Below are positions 1-9,500 of a stretch of 35,329 bases of DNA, one piece after another. The position numbers and the translations under genes were made by a program. The stretch is from the NCBI RefSeq assembly GCF_016429155.1, contig NZ_JAELUC010000037.1:1-35329 (forward strand). The letters run 5' to 3'. Every line of letters begins with the position of its first letter. The first letter of the stretch is position 1. The stretch is from Pedobacter sp. ASV12 (GTDB lineage Bacteria; Bacteroidota; Bacteroidia; Sphingobacteriales; Sphingobacteriaceae). Under the pieces are notes generated by a model. That model searched no databases. It was not told the DNA's origin and saw only the letters and a program-made list of their open reading frames with translations.

Positions 1-9
1 CCTTCTTTA

Positions 10-900
10 TCAATAAGCTCTGCTTCTATTTATCGCCCGTGGCTTTGCTTGTAGTGCTTTTTTGAATTGATCCTTTGACATATGAGAAGACTTGACTATA
101 GCTTTCCCATCTTTACCTTTTTCAAATATATAAGTTTTTCCATCTCTAACCGCTTCAAGAGATTTTATGGCTAATTCATCATTTGATAAATCTGGGTTTG
201 CAATTCCAATGTCCCTACCTACTTTATTATTTAATTGATCTACAAAGGAGTCCGCTATTTTCTCATCAATTTCAATGGAACCTTTTCCTTTGAGATCTTT
301 TACCAGCTCTTTATTATTTTCTAAAACATTTTGCAATCCATACCTGCCTTCATGTGCATCTCCTGCTTCTTTTGCGATATCAGATCCAAAAACAGAAGTT
401 ACTAAAGCTTGACCAAGTACATGCCTAAAAGCATTTTGATTACCTCCAGGCCTGTTATCTCCTAATTTAGCATCTTTAGAGGTATTTTGAGCAGATTTTG
501 CAAGAAGAGCAACACCAAAAGATTTATAAACATGCCTCCCTACAAATTGAGCCTCCGCATTAGAGAGATACACACTAGCTATTTGTGTGGCTAAATCAGT
601 TTTTGTTTTTATTATTGCTGAACGCATTGATTTCCAAAAGCCATCATCTGGCTTCATCCCATCCGGATCAATAAACCTTATCGGGTTGTTGAACACATAG
701 TTGTATGGGCTGAACCTTCTCATCTGCTCCGCCAACGGATCCACAGAATTCCACCTTCCAATTACCGGGTCGTAGAACCTTGCGCCATAGTCGTAAGCCT
801 CCAGTTCCTCCTGCAGCTCCTTGCCGTTATAAAGATATTTGTTATTTCCTGCACTTGCAACCCTGCGCAGGCCGAACGGATAGTAGTTGTCCTCCTGCAA
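10..900 (-). CDS. Displaced RHS C-terminal cassette, DUF6973-like tip
   Basis: This is the C-terminal part of an RHS protein without its body. Residues 1-82 match the end of the RHS core ([22 protein letters not shown]). Residues 83-296 are a distinct tip. The tip contains NAFRH (R159-H160), DAHE (H183-E184) and NNKVGR (N224-R229), an arrangement I associate with DUF6973-type domains; its activity is unknown to me. The only start near the core edge is TTG at 900. Core homology continues upstream to about 939, and an in-frame TAA lies at 961-963, so the gene has no proper 5' end, signal peptide or core shell. It is probably silent until recombined onto a full-length RHS gene. It follows the DUF4279-like gene on the same strand. 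Its own immunity gene, if any, would lie before position 1; the bases just after the stop (AAAGAAGG on the minus strand) resemble a ribosome-binding site. Confidence 0.7.
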   Translation of the reverse strand: MQEDNYYPFGLRRVASAGNNKYLYNGKELQEELEAYDYGARFYDPVIGRWNSVDPLAEQMRRFSPYNYVFNNPIRFIDPDGMKPDDGFWKSMRSAIIKTKTDLATQIASVYLSNAEAQFVGRHVYKSFGVALLAKSAQNTSKDAKLGDNRPGGNQNAFRHVLGQALVTSVFGSDIAKEAGDAHEGRYGLQNVLENNKELVKDLKGKGSIEIDEKIADSFVDQLNNKVGRDIGIANPDLSNDELAIKSLEAVRDGKTYIFEKGKDGKAIVKSSHMSKDQFKKALQAKPRAINRSRAY

Positions 901-939
901 TTTGCGTATCGTGCCACCATAGATGTCGAAGGTATAGCG
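658..939 (-). repeat. RHS core copy 1 (direct repeat)
   Basis: A 282-base segment encoding the RHS core from RYTFD to PDG. It is collinear without gaps with copy 2 at 2056-2337, and related to copy 3 at 3906-4196. Homology stops at 939-940, where RYTFD is preceded by unrelated sequence instead of GNV, which gives a sharp left edge for this cassette. Confidence 0.85.
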
Positions 940-997
940 TAGTCCAATACGATGCCCGTATTAATAACTACTCTCAATAAAGCAATCATCCGAATAT

Positions 998-1432
998 TTA
1001 TTCGTTTAAGCAATACAGATCAAATTCTATATCAATATTGTATTCGTTTAGTCTCTTAACGAGTTCTTTGTTGAATACGAAATAAGGATTTACTTCATAA
1101 AAGTAACCGAAGCACAATAAATGGTTCTTTGGAAATCTTTTTAATACGCTTAAAACTTTATCCTTCTCTCGGTCTAACAGGTCTAGCATTAGTTCTATTG
1201 CAGAATTCAGGTAGCCGTCTGGCCACTCGCGAAGTTCAATTTTAAGCATCCATAAATTATACTTGTTAAATTGACCATCAATAACCTCATTTGTACTAGG
1301 TTTTACTTTGTTTTGGCCTTTGATCATGTATGCTGATCCTTGAATATTTGTAAGTTCGGTTACTATATCCGGAACCTCATCTTGTGTATCAATAAACAAA
1401 GTACACCCAAATTCATTTTGCTTGTCTGCCAT
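998..1432 (-). CDS. DUF4279-like presumed immunity protein
   Basis: A 144-residue soluble protein with no signal peptide or membrane segment. The pattern (FGCTLFIDTQ start, W-containing middle, a long helix LNSAIELMLDLLD, and an ending with IDIEFDLYCLN) fits my recollection of the DUF4279 family, which often sits beside toxins. It starts 2 bases after the stop of the upstream RHS cassette, the same spacing as the intact toxin and its partner at 3165-3168, so translational coupling is likely. I infer that it neutralises the tip encoded at 1435-2604. No Shine-Dalgarno sequence is obvious, as is usual in Bacteroidota. Keeping an immunity gene with a displaced toxin would protect the cell from siblings still using that tip. 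Confidence 0.65.
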   Translation of the reverse strand: MADKQNEFGCTLFIDTQDEVPDIVTELTNIQGSAYMIKGQNKVKPSTNEVIDGQFNKYNLWMLKIELREWPDGYLNSAIELMLDLLDREKDKVLSVLKRFPKNHLLCFGYFYEVNPYFVFNKELVKRLNEYNIDIEFDLYCLNE

Positions 1433-1434
1433 AT

Positions 1435-2604
1435 TTATTGTTGATTAATATAGTTTTTGATATTTTCGTATAGAGGCTCGTAGCTTTTACTTTTTTCTGC
1501 TCTAAAAAAGAGGTTCCCATTAGAATCCTTCCATAAATCTATTTTCCCTCCTGTATTACCTTGTTTTGGCTTATGATCATGAGGGTCAAACCCATTTGAT
1601 TGCATTTCTTTAATTTCTCCTGCTGAAACTCTACTCACCTTACCTTCGGGCTCGGAAGATGACAATTTCATTCTTTCGCCTAAAAGATCGCTTAGTTGTA
1701 CTATACCATTAAAGGTTTGTATTGTTTCCAATAATTGTCCAGATGCATTTTTTCCTGCCCCTCCAATAAGACTTGCATCAGCAAATCCCTCTCCAACAGC
1801 AGTCACAACACCAAATAAATTTGCCTCTTTTCCTAGACCTGGCTTACTGTTTTCCATCACCTTTATGGCAGACTTCAAAACAGGCACTTTCTTTAATCCT
1901 TTCTCGAGCTTCTCGGTTTTCTTGTTCAATGCACTCAAACTGGCTCTATTATCAGCTTGCAGAGAAGCTTCTTCTTGGTTTTTTGGTTGGCTACCTTTTC
2001 CGATTCCAAATAATTGCTTTAACATTTCCCACAACCCTGGATCAACACCTTCCATCCCATCAGGATCGATTAACCTGATCGGATTGTTGAATACGTAATT
2101 ATACGGGCTAAACCTCCTCATCTTCTCAGCTAGCGGATCCACAGAATTCCACCTGCCAATCACCGGGTCATAGAACCTGGCCCCGTAGTCGTAAGCCTCC
2201 AGCTCTTCCTGCAATTCCTTGCTGTTATAAAGGTATTTATTATTTCCTGCACTCGCAACCCTGCGCAGGCCGAACGGATAGTAGTTGTCCTCCTGCAATT
2301 TGCGAACTGCACCGCCGTAGATGTCGAAGGTGTAGCGCACATTTCCAAGGTGGTCGGTCAGGTTGTAATGGTAGGTATAGGTGCCCCCGTTGTTCTGGGC
2401 CTTGCCCTCCTCGGTCTGGATGAAATCTATGGAGCCGTTGACATACTGGATGCCGTCTATATAGTCCGTCGTGGTGCCCGTGCTACTGTTAACCTTCCTC
2501 AACTTGGCGCCCGTGGCATCGTACAGGTAGGCCAGTCCAATGCTCCCGCCCGATACCGCCGACGGCAGGTTCAGCTGGTTGTACGAAAGGCTTGCCGAAG
2601 TCAT
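1435..2604 (-). CDS. Displaced RHS C-terminal cassette, type-33-like toxin tip
   Basis: A 389-residue RHS fragment. Residues 1-184 are the last part of the core, starting near SLSYNQLNLP and ending PIRLIDPDGM. Residues 185-389 are a tip. The tip ends in a small domain with GEIKEMQ (from about residue 329), DPHDHK and KIDLWKDSNGN, which resembles 'polymorphic toxin type 33' domains, thought to be nucleases; that assignment is from memory and tentative. An ATG exists at 2604, but core-like reading continues only a few codons above it before a TAA, so the protein lacks a signal peptide and most RHS repeats. The core here is GC-rich with codon choices unlike the equivalent segment of the intact gene at 3168-6494, although the proteins are alike. 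It is best read as an older C-terminus pushed downstream by a newer one. Confidence 0.75.
   Translation of the reverse strand: MTSASLSYNQLNLPSAVSGGSIGLAYLYDATGAKLRKVNSSTGTTTDYIDGIQYVNGSIDFIQTEEGKAQNNGGTYTYHYNLTDHLGNVRYTFDIYGGAVRKLQEDNYYPFGLRRVASAGNNKYLYNSKELQEELEAYDYGARFYDPVIGRWNSVDPLAEKMRRFSPYNYVFNNPIRLIDPDGMEGVDPGLWEMLKQLFGIGKGSQPKNQEEASLQADNRASLSALNKKTEKLEKGLKKVPVLKSAIKVMENSKPGLGKEANLFGVVTAVGEGFADASLIGGAGKNASGQLLETIQTFNGIVQLSDLLGERMKLSSSEPEGKVSRVSAGEIKEMQSNGFDPHDHKPKQGNTGGKIDLWKDSNGNLFFRAEKSKSYEPLYENIKNYINQQ
2056..2337 (-). repeat. RHS core copy 2 (direct repeat)
   Basis: The same 282-base core segment as copy 1, the same length with scattered, mostly synonymous differences. Homology to the intact RHS gene continues beyond it to about 2590 at protein level (YNQLNLP onward). 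Confidence 0.85.
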
Positions 2605-2748
2605 GGCAACCTTGTGGATGTTTATAGCTTATTATTGCGATTTATAAAATATGAATTTGCAACCTAAACCTTATCGATACAGTTTTTTTTGCAAAAGAGG
2701 TTCTCTTTCTCACTCCAAAAGCAATATTTAATCCATAATAATTTCAAC

Positions 2749-3165
2749 CTAATCATCACAACTATTATTACAAATATATTCTTTATTCCATAAGTTATAG
2801 AGACTTATTGCTTCATCAAGAATCGAATTAATATTCCTCTCATAAAATTCTATGCTTTGATTTTGATAAATAAATTGTTTTACGAAAAACCTCTTCTTTG
2901 ATCCATCGTAACTTTTGCTTAAATAAAAAGAAAATATTGGCCCTCCGACTTCATCAATATAAACCAAGCCTAGATTTCCCATAAATTTTTTTTCTTCAGT
3001 TGTGAAGTCAACTATCAAAGCATCATTTTCTTTAACTGACTTTGTAAGCCTCCAGGCTAACGCCATAAGCTTATCCATCATAATGCGTTCAATAATAACT
3101 AACTTATTCTCTATTTTTAGAAAATCTTCATCACTTATGTGATCATATATATTATAATTTAACAT
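2749..3165 (-). CDS. Presumed immunity protein for the intact RHS toxin
   Basis: A 138-residue, AT-rich, cytosolic-looking protein. I do not recognise its family. It is mostly helical and acidic in its N-terminal half, with a C-terminal segment rich in aromatic residues (FYERNINSILDEAISLYNLW). It starts 2 bases after the stop of the full-length RHS gene, the usual place for a cognate immunity gene, and the same gap separates the displaced cassette at 1435 from its partner. I infer that it binds the tip at residues 864-1108 of the RHS protein. The 144 bases between this gene and the next cassette contain no further gene I can support. Confidence 0.6.
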   Translation of the reverse strand: MLNYNIYDHISDEDFLKIENKLVIIERIMMDKLMALAWRLTKSVKENDALIVDFTTEEKKFMGNLGLVYIDEVGGPIFSFYLSKSYDGSKKRFFVKQFIYQNQSIEFYERNINSILDEAISLYNLWNKEYICNNSCDD

Positions 3166-3167
3166 AT

Positions 3168-6100
3168 CTATTTTATTAGTTTGAATCCACCTATAACTGG
3201 AAAGGGTTGGGATATTATAGCCTCTCTGCCTCCGCCTGGCTGGCCATATTTTGGTTTTACCTTAGAATAATTACCCGGTCCACTAGGAGATTTTGTATGA
3301 AGGATTAATGACTCAAAAGTAAAAACTCCTAATTGTGGTGCATTTGGAAGCGCTAATTTTGATTGCGCTCCTTTGCTTGTTATATAAGCATCGGGGCTAA
3401 TATATTTATTAGAAAACAATCCATTACGATCAAAAGGCAAAACATAGTTTTTTCCATCAACAGTCTTGTATATATTGTCATATTCTGCTTGTGATACATA
3501 TCTAAATACAATTTTATTCTGTTCATTTCTGGGCTGAATATTCCAATCGGTTACCGCTTCCAAAAATGCTTTGGTGTCTCCCTCATTTAGATAATCTACC
3601 AATCGTTGACTAAATTTCTGTTGCCTTACAGGGGCAGATTCATTATCTCCAGATAAGAACAACATCCCGATTAATCCATACAAAAATCTTGAAGTCGTAG
3701 CTCTAAAGCCAACTGAAGCGGTAGCATCCACCGCTACAGCGGTTTCTGTCATTGCTACAGGCAAAATAAATGCGTTATTGTTATTTTTCTTCTTTTTCTT
3801 TGGATCGTCCTGATCAAAAGCCATCTGATTCTGAATTTGAGAAAATATTCTTACAGCGTCTTCACCATCATATTTTACTCCTCCATTAATCTCTTCAACA
3901 GACATCCCATTTGGATCAACAAACCTTATTGGATTATTAGAACCATAGTTATATGGAGATAATCTCCTATCAAGCTCTGCCAATGGATCCACCCCATTCC
4001 ACCTCGCAATCAGTGGATCGTAAAATCTGGCTCCATAGTCGTATTGCTCCAATTCCTCCTGCAGCTCCTTGCCGTTGTACAGATATTTGTTGTCCAACGA
4101 TACCGGACTTCCCGCAGGCTTACGCAAGCCAAAAGGATAATAGTTATCCTCCTGCAACTTGCGTAAAGCACCATTATAAATATCGAAAACATAACGTACA
4201 TTTCCAAGATGGTCTGTCAAATTGTAATGATAAATGTAAATCCCTCCGTTATTCTTAGCAATTCCTTGTTCAGTCTGAATAAAATCTATCTCTCCATTAT
4301 TATATTGAATACCATCTACATAATCTGTAATAGTTCCTCTATTATTATCTTTCTGTCTTAGTTTGGAAGCAGTTGAACTAAAAGTATAAGAAAGATTTAT
4401 TCCAGAACCTGATATTGCAATGGGGAGATTTAGTTGATTATAGGCAATACTTACATAAGTTCTTCCAATGCCAACTGTTGATCCTGTGGCATTCCCGTTG
4501 CCGTCGTAGACGTAGGTACCCGTAGCCATGCTGCCTCCGCTGACGCTGCTCAGCTGGTTGCCGGTATAGCCGTAGGTGCCCGTGCTGCCGTCCCTGGTCA
4601 GCGTGGCGATGTTGCCCATTACGTCGTAAGTGAGGCTTTCGCTCATGCCGATGCTCGAGTTGCTGCCACTGGCCAGCCTGTTCAGCTTATCGTAGCCGTA
4701 CACAAAACTGTTCGGGAAAGAGCCTCCCGAGCCCCACAGCTGGTTGGCTATATTGCCGTTGTACTGTGGCGAGGTGCCGTCCTCGTATTTCAGTTGCAGG
4801 CCGAACTGTGGCGAGGTACTGCCTTTCAGCCAGCCCCGCTCGTTATACGCATATGCTGTGCTCTGCAGGCCGTTGGCCAGCTTCTTTTCCCTCAGCTGCC
4901 CGATCTCGTTGTAGAGCATCTCGCTCAGGGCTACCTCTCCTTGGCTGTTAATATTCTCCGTACTCAACACCTTTCGACCTACATGGTCATAAGTATAAGT
5001 ATTAGCAATAATAGTAGTGATACTGCTAGCATCGTGTGTACGAATCGAAGCTGTCAATTCATTAGCAAAGTTGTATGTATTACTTACAATATCGACACCC
5101 CCCATATGGTTTTGACTTTTGGATTGCAATACCTTTCCATCGACGTCATAATAACTTGTACCAAGCAACATTGTACTCGTTCCCAATATAGCTGTTCTAT
5201 TTCCAGTCACCAATCCCCTAATACGGCCTCCATTTGCTTGTTCTGATGTCGGCCCCCCAAGAATGTTATTGTAGAAATCATAATCGTCAAAATAACTGAT
5301 GCTATAATAATTAGCTATAGATTGTGGTGGGGCATTATCAGTATATCCTGTATTATAAGTTCCCGTATTTTCTCTAGTTTCCCATAAAGAAACACTGACA
5401 TTGACGGAATTCTGCATCGCCAACCGTCCGTTGGAATTGTCATGAAGTCCCGTTATAATTGCCCTGCCCAATACATCGTACTTGACGAACGACCACTGGC
5501 CGTTGCTGCGCTGCACGCTGTCCTGGGTCATCACCACCTGGTCCAGCTTGTTGTACACGATGTGCTCCCAGCCCCTGCCCGGTATCTTCTTTTCGATTAC
5601 CCTCTTCCTGCCGTCGTAGTGGTAGCCGTAGACGTAGTTCTTGAATACGGCATCCGCTTCGGTAAAGCTGGCGGCCGTTACAGCCGGAGGCACCACGTAG
5701 GCCAGGCTGCCGTAGGCGTCGTAGACGTAGTAGGTGTCCAGCGCCGTGCCTTCGGTTTCCCAGATGCGCTTCAGCACCACCCGGCCTTCGGTATCCTTGT
5801 ACTCTTCGCTGGTGCCGGCCTTCCCGCTGCTCCAGTTCTCGTCCCTGGAGATGCTCTTGTACAGCGTGCCCGCAGGGTAGTTAGCCGAGGCGGAAGCCCC
5901 GGAAGGGTTCGTCCGCCAAAGCTTTACGGCGTCCGACGCCGCATTGATGGCATAGCCGGGCCTCGCGGTATGGCCCGAGCCCGCTATGCCGGCGCTGTAG
6001 GGCTGCCAGGCCGCGCCCGGTGCGCCCTGCTCCAGCACTCTGCCCAAAGGCGAGGGCTCCATCACCGAAATGCCGTACGGATAGGGGGTCTTGGCCACAT

Positions 6101-6494
6101 TGGCGTCCCATCCCGTCGAAACACCGTAGAAGCTCGCCTGGTTCGCGACGCCACCCGTTTTATAGGCTCCATCGCTTGCCGTCTGCTCTGCATAGGGCAG
6201 GTATTTTTTGGTCTCGCGCCCAAAGGCGTCGTACTCGGTCACCTGCACCACGTCCCTCTGCAGGGGGCTGGCCTTCCATTGCACCGTCTGGATGGGCCTT
6301 CCCAGCCCGTCCACGTACTGCACGGTGCGGTTCGCCTGCCCCACGGGCAGGCCTGTGAGCATGGAGGCGTCGGTCTTGCCGGCCACCTTGACGATGGTTT
6401 CCATCGTATAGTTCCTGTCGCCGCTCGGGCTCTGGGCAAAACCTTCAAGCGAGGCCAGTGCCAATATAAGGAAGAGGATATTTCTTGTTTTCAT
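3168..6494 (-). CDS. Full-length secreted RHS toxin with DUF6443-like N-terminus
   Basis: A 1108-residue protein with a signal peptide (residues 1-21, ending GFAQ), a DUF6443-like N-terminal region to about residue 150 (YVDGLGRPIQTVQWKASP), many YD-type RHS repeats, and the RHS-associated core at about 820-863 (RFYDPLIARW to DPNGM). The variable tip is residues 864-1108. The tip has an R-S-E-like layout, R998 in FRYVSQAEY, T1039-S1040 in AYITSKGAQ and E1091 in GGGREAII, suggesting an ADP-ribosyltransferase-like toxin of the HYD1/TreTu kind; this is inference. RHS shells of this type usually enclose and release the tip. The gene starts 9 bases after the upstream SpvB-like gene and runs into its presumed immunity gene. 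Base composition is mosaic: GC-rich 5446-6494 and about 4490-4960, AT-rich 4960-5445 and below about 4490. Confidence 0.9.
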   Translation of the reverse strand: MKTRNILFLILALASLEGFAQSPSGDRNYTMETIVKVAGKTDASMLTGLPVGQANRTVQYVDGLGRPIQTVQWKASPLQRDVVQVTEYDAFGRETKKYLPYAEQTASDGAYKTGGVANQASFYGVSTGWDANVAKTPYPYGISVMEPSPLGRVLEQGAPGAAWQPYSAGIAGSGHTARPGYAINAASDAVKLWRTNPSGASASANYPAGTLYKSISRDENWSSGKAGTSEEYKDTEGRVVLKRIWETEGTALDTYYVYDAYGSLAYVVPPAVTAASFTEADAVFKNYVYGYHYDGRKRVIEKKIPGRGWEHIVYNKLDQVVMTQDSVQRSNGQWSFVKYDVLGRAIITGLHDNSNGRLAMQNSVNVSVSLWETRENTGTYNTGYTDNAPPQSIANYYSISYFDDYDFYNNILGGPTSEQANGGRIRGLVTGNRTAILGTSTMLLGTSYYDVDGKVLQSKSQNHMGGVDIVSNTYNFANELTASIRTHDASSITTIIANTYTYDHVGRKVLSTENINSQGEVALSEMLYNEIGQLREKKLANGLQSTAYAYNERGWLKGSTSPQFGLQLKYEDGTSPQYNGNIANQLWGSGGSFPNSFVYGYDKLNRLASGSNSSIGMSESLTYDVMGNIATLTRDGSTGTYGYTGNQLSSVSGGSMATGTYVYDGNGNATGSTVGIGRTYVSIAYNQLNLPIAISGSGINLSYTFSSTASKLRQKDNNRGTITDYVDGIQYNNGEIDFIQTEQGIAKNNGGIYIYHYNLTDHLGNVRYVFDIYNGALRKLQEDNYYPFGLRKPAGSPVSLDNKYLYNGKELQEELEQYDYGARFYDPLIARWNGVDPLAELDRRLSPYNYGSNNPIRFVDPNGMSVEEINGGVKYDGEDAVRIFSQIQNQMAFDQDDPKKKKKNNNNAFILPVAMTETAVAVDATASVGFRATTSRFLYGLIGMLFLSGDNESAPVRQQKFSQRLVDYLNEGDTKAFLEAVTDWNIQPRNEQNKIVFRYVSQAEYDNIYKTVDGKNYVLPFDRNGLFSNKYISPDAYITSKGAQSKLALPNAPQLGVFTFESLILHTKSPSGPGNYSKVKPKYGQPGGGREAIISQPFPVIGGFKLIK
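3906..4196 (-). repeat. RHS core copy 3 (in the intact gene)
   Basis: The corresponding core segment of the intact RHS gene. It is 9 bases longer than copies 1 and 2 because of a three-residue insertion (KPAGSPVSLD in place of RVASAGN), and is more AT-rich. The shared core could serve as homology for tip exchange. Confidence 0.85.
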
Positions 6495-6503
6495 GGGTGC
6501 GCG

Positions 6504-9500
6504 CTAGAATATATACTTATCTAGGTAAAGTGTGGCCGTTGGAGCCGTAAGTGTTACACCGGTAAGGGTATAGCTGGATGTGGCATTGTCGAACCCGTTC
6601 CAGTACGACCCCGTATTGAGGTAGCAGCTTGCCCAGCCGAGATCCGTATACCAGTCCCAAGTCATGCCCGAAACAGTAATAACGAAGGTATAGGTACCTT
6701 GTGGAACACTAATGCCAGCTTGTAGCTGCGCCGTGTTGTAGGTGTAAAGCGTTGTGCCGCTGCCATCCTTGATCACCAATGATGAGACATCGGCAGAGTT
6801 TGGGCCTGTCGGTGTATATGGCGTAGTATAGTTGACATAGCTGATGGCAGTGGTGGCCACGCCCGAACAGGTGCCGTTGGCATTGGCATAGGCCTGTCCC
6901 CCGTTGGCCAGGGCCGCATTGGCCAAGGCATTGGCCGCAGCCTTGGAAGAGGCCGAATAGGTATTGGCCGGTATGGTATAGGTAACCGAGGTACCTGTGC
7001 CTGAAGAACAGTTATTCTTGGTAAAGCTGCCACTCACGGCGTCGTTGTAGAAGGTTTCATGCGCCAGGTTGTACTCGTAGCTCTTGACAATGTTGCCGTC
7101 CTGGTCCTTCACGTTCTTCAGCCGGTTGAACTCGTCGAATTCGCTGTACGTGGTCAGTCCCTTGGCATCGGTAGAGGCCGAAATGCCTATCCCGCTCTTG
7201 TACACATAGGTGCCCAGCTGGGCGTCTTTGGGATGGATGCGCACGTCGTCTATGGCATCGCCCAGCGCAAGCGTAACAGCCCCGGTGTAGGCCTGCTCCT
7301 GGTATTTCCAGGTGCCCCCGTCGCGGTACCAGTAGCTCAACACGTAGGCGCGCGCGTTCGGGATGCTCCACGAAACGTAGAAGTCGCCGCTGTAGAATTT
7401 ATCGCCGGTATGCGCCGTTCCCGAACTCGCGCCGCTGTATTCCTCGAAGTTCTCGTGGTAGAACTCGCTTGGCAGTGCGTTCTTCGCCTCGGCTATCACA
7501 TAGTTCTTCTGGCCCAGCGCCGTCGAATAGCTGGTGTTGGCCGGATAGGCCCATTGATAGGAAACAGGAATTCCTCCGGTCAATTGCTGGCTGACAAGGC
7601 GACCCGCACCGTCGTAGCCGTAGGCCACGCGTTCCTCGTAGCGGCTGTCGCTGAGCAGGCTGCTGTATTTGGTCCCGCTCATGCCTTCGCCGTTCAGGGC
7701 ATTCAGGCCTTTTACGGCCAACGCATACTGCCTGACCGGCTTGAAGCTGGAAGCGCTGTATTCCGTGATGCCGGCGCTCACCAGCACCGAATCCGTTCCT
7801 GTCTTTCGCCACACCTGCTGCTCCCAGGCCGGCCTTAGGATATGTGCCGTGGTAAATGCGCCGCTTACGCCGGTGGTATAGCTGTCGGGATATTTGAACT
7901 TGCTGATCAGCTGGTCGCCGTTCGAGGCAGTTGTCCGGGTCATCACCAGGTTCTTGGTGTCGGCCAGGTCGTAGCTGTTGTTCGTTACCGTAACCAGCGA
8001 GTCGACGCCCTCATAGCTTACTTCGCGTGTTTTCTTTGTGTAGAGCCAGTAGGAACTCATCATCGAAAGCTCGGCCTGAAAATGGTAAAGGCGTCCGCCA
8101 TACTGTCCACCTGGGATTACAGTTACTGTTGTATCCTTGTATGCCTTCAGTCCCGTTGCCCCTCCCATTCCGTATTCGCCGTATTCGTACTCGGTCTTTT
8201 TCACGGGAACCAATCCACCAGATGTCTTTTTGTACTGCACGGCCTTCAACGGCTGCACCCCGTTGAAGCTGCCTGCAAACGAGACATAGTCGCTGCGCGT
8301 GGTTAGCGTATCGGTGCCGCCAACCAAGTCTTCGAAAACCGTCCGGTAGTAGTTGGGCTGGCCTCCGTTCGAGCCTTCGGAAACGAAGGAACTGAAGTTT
8401 AAGCTGTTCACAATAGTCATTTGGTTCTGTGCGCTCAACGTCACTTCCGTAAGTGGCTTTTGATCGTACACTCTAGAAACGGGAGAGCCACTCGAAAAGC
8501 CGTTAGCATCGGTATAGCGGTAGCTTTTTACCGTAGGCAGGCCAATACCCGGATTGTTGGTGATCCGCCTGATTCGCAGACCACCAGCCGTAGCCCCTTC
8601 TATCGGAACACTGGTGTTGTTTGCATAGCTCCAGGTAGCCGACATGCCATTTTCCTTGCTGTCGGCAAAAACCTGAACATAATAGGTGCCAGGGGTAATA
8701 GGCACGCTAAATGTTAGTCCAGAATTTTGACTATCCGTTTCTAGGGCCATCAGTTTTACAAAAGTATAGGCATCATCATCCAACCTGAAAAGTATGGCAT
8801 CGGAAGTCCCCGGATCGGGTTTGATGATGCCATCATATGCTAAAGATTTGGGTGTTCTTACTACATTGATCAAAAGTGTCTGCGCAACGTTGGTGGTAAA
8901 GGTCCCGCTTGAAGGGCTGGTCTCGAGCACGGCAAGGGGATCTCCGCCAGACCGAGCGACATAAACGTTCTTGCTTTGGGAGGTCTTCACATAGTCGATA
9001 CCGTTGTAGCCCATGTTACCTTCGTATTCGAAGCTGGTGTTGCCTCCGGTGGGATAGGTTATCTTTTTTAGTGCGCCGAATTTGGCTATAAAGGGATTCG
9101 GATCCCTATTTGGTCCGCCCGGATAAACATAGTCCGGGATCATCACGCTGTTGAATATTCCTCCCGCATAATATCCATAATGGTCTACAAAGGCATTGGA
9201 CTTATCGGGATAGCTATCGTTTTCATTCTCGTAATCGAAAGTATGGACCTGCTTGTTGGCCATGTTGCCCCCTAATCCGACAGGGTATTCTTCAATACTC
9301 TTCAGCTTGAGATATTTGTACAGGAAATTGCTACCGCTTGCACCGAAATATTCATAATTGAGCTTAAAGCTCTTCAGCTGGTCGCCAGAATTATTGTCAG
9401 TAATGCTGATGCCCCCCAGGGCCGGAGAGGCCGTTGACATGTCCTGCCGCCCAGAGCTTGTTCCCGAAAAGGTAACCGTATTTTTCTCAGAGACGATGCT

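Noticed and set aside
658..4196. Three core copies as an insertion sequence or CRISPR-like array
   Set aside because: The repeats are coding RHS core segments of about 282-291 bases with gene-length unequal spacing; no transposase, terminal inverted repeats or spacers are seen.
5442..6524. A 360-codon open frame on the plus strand opposite the RHS gene
   Set aside because: It lies wholly antisense to the GC-rich part of a clear RHS gene, has a composition typical of a reverse-strand shadow (Arg/His/Val/Gly-rich) and no recognisable domain.
7059..7838. A 259-codon plus-strand frame inside the SpvB-like gene
   Set aside because: Antisense to a coding region with continuous domain content; no start context or family features.
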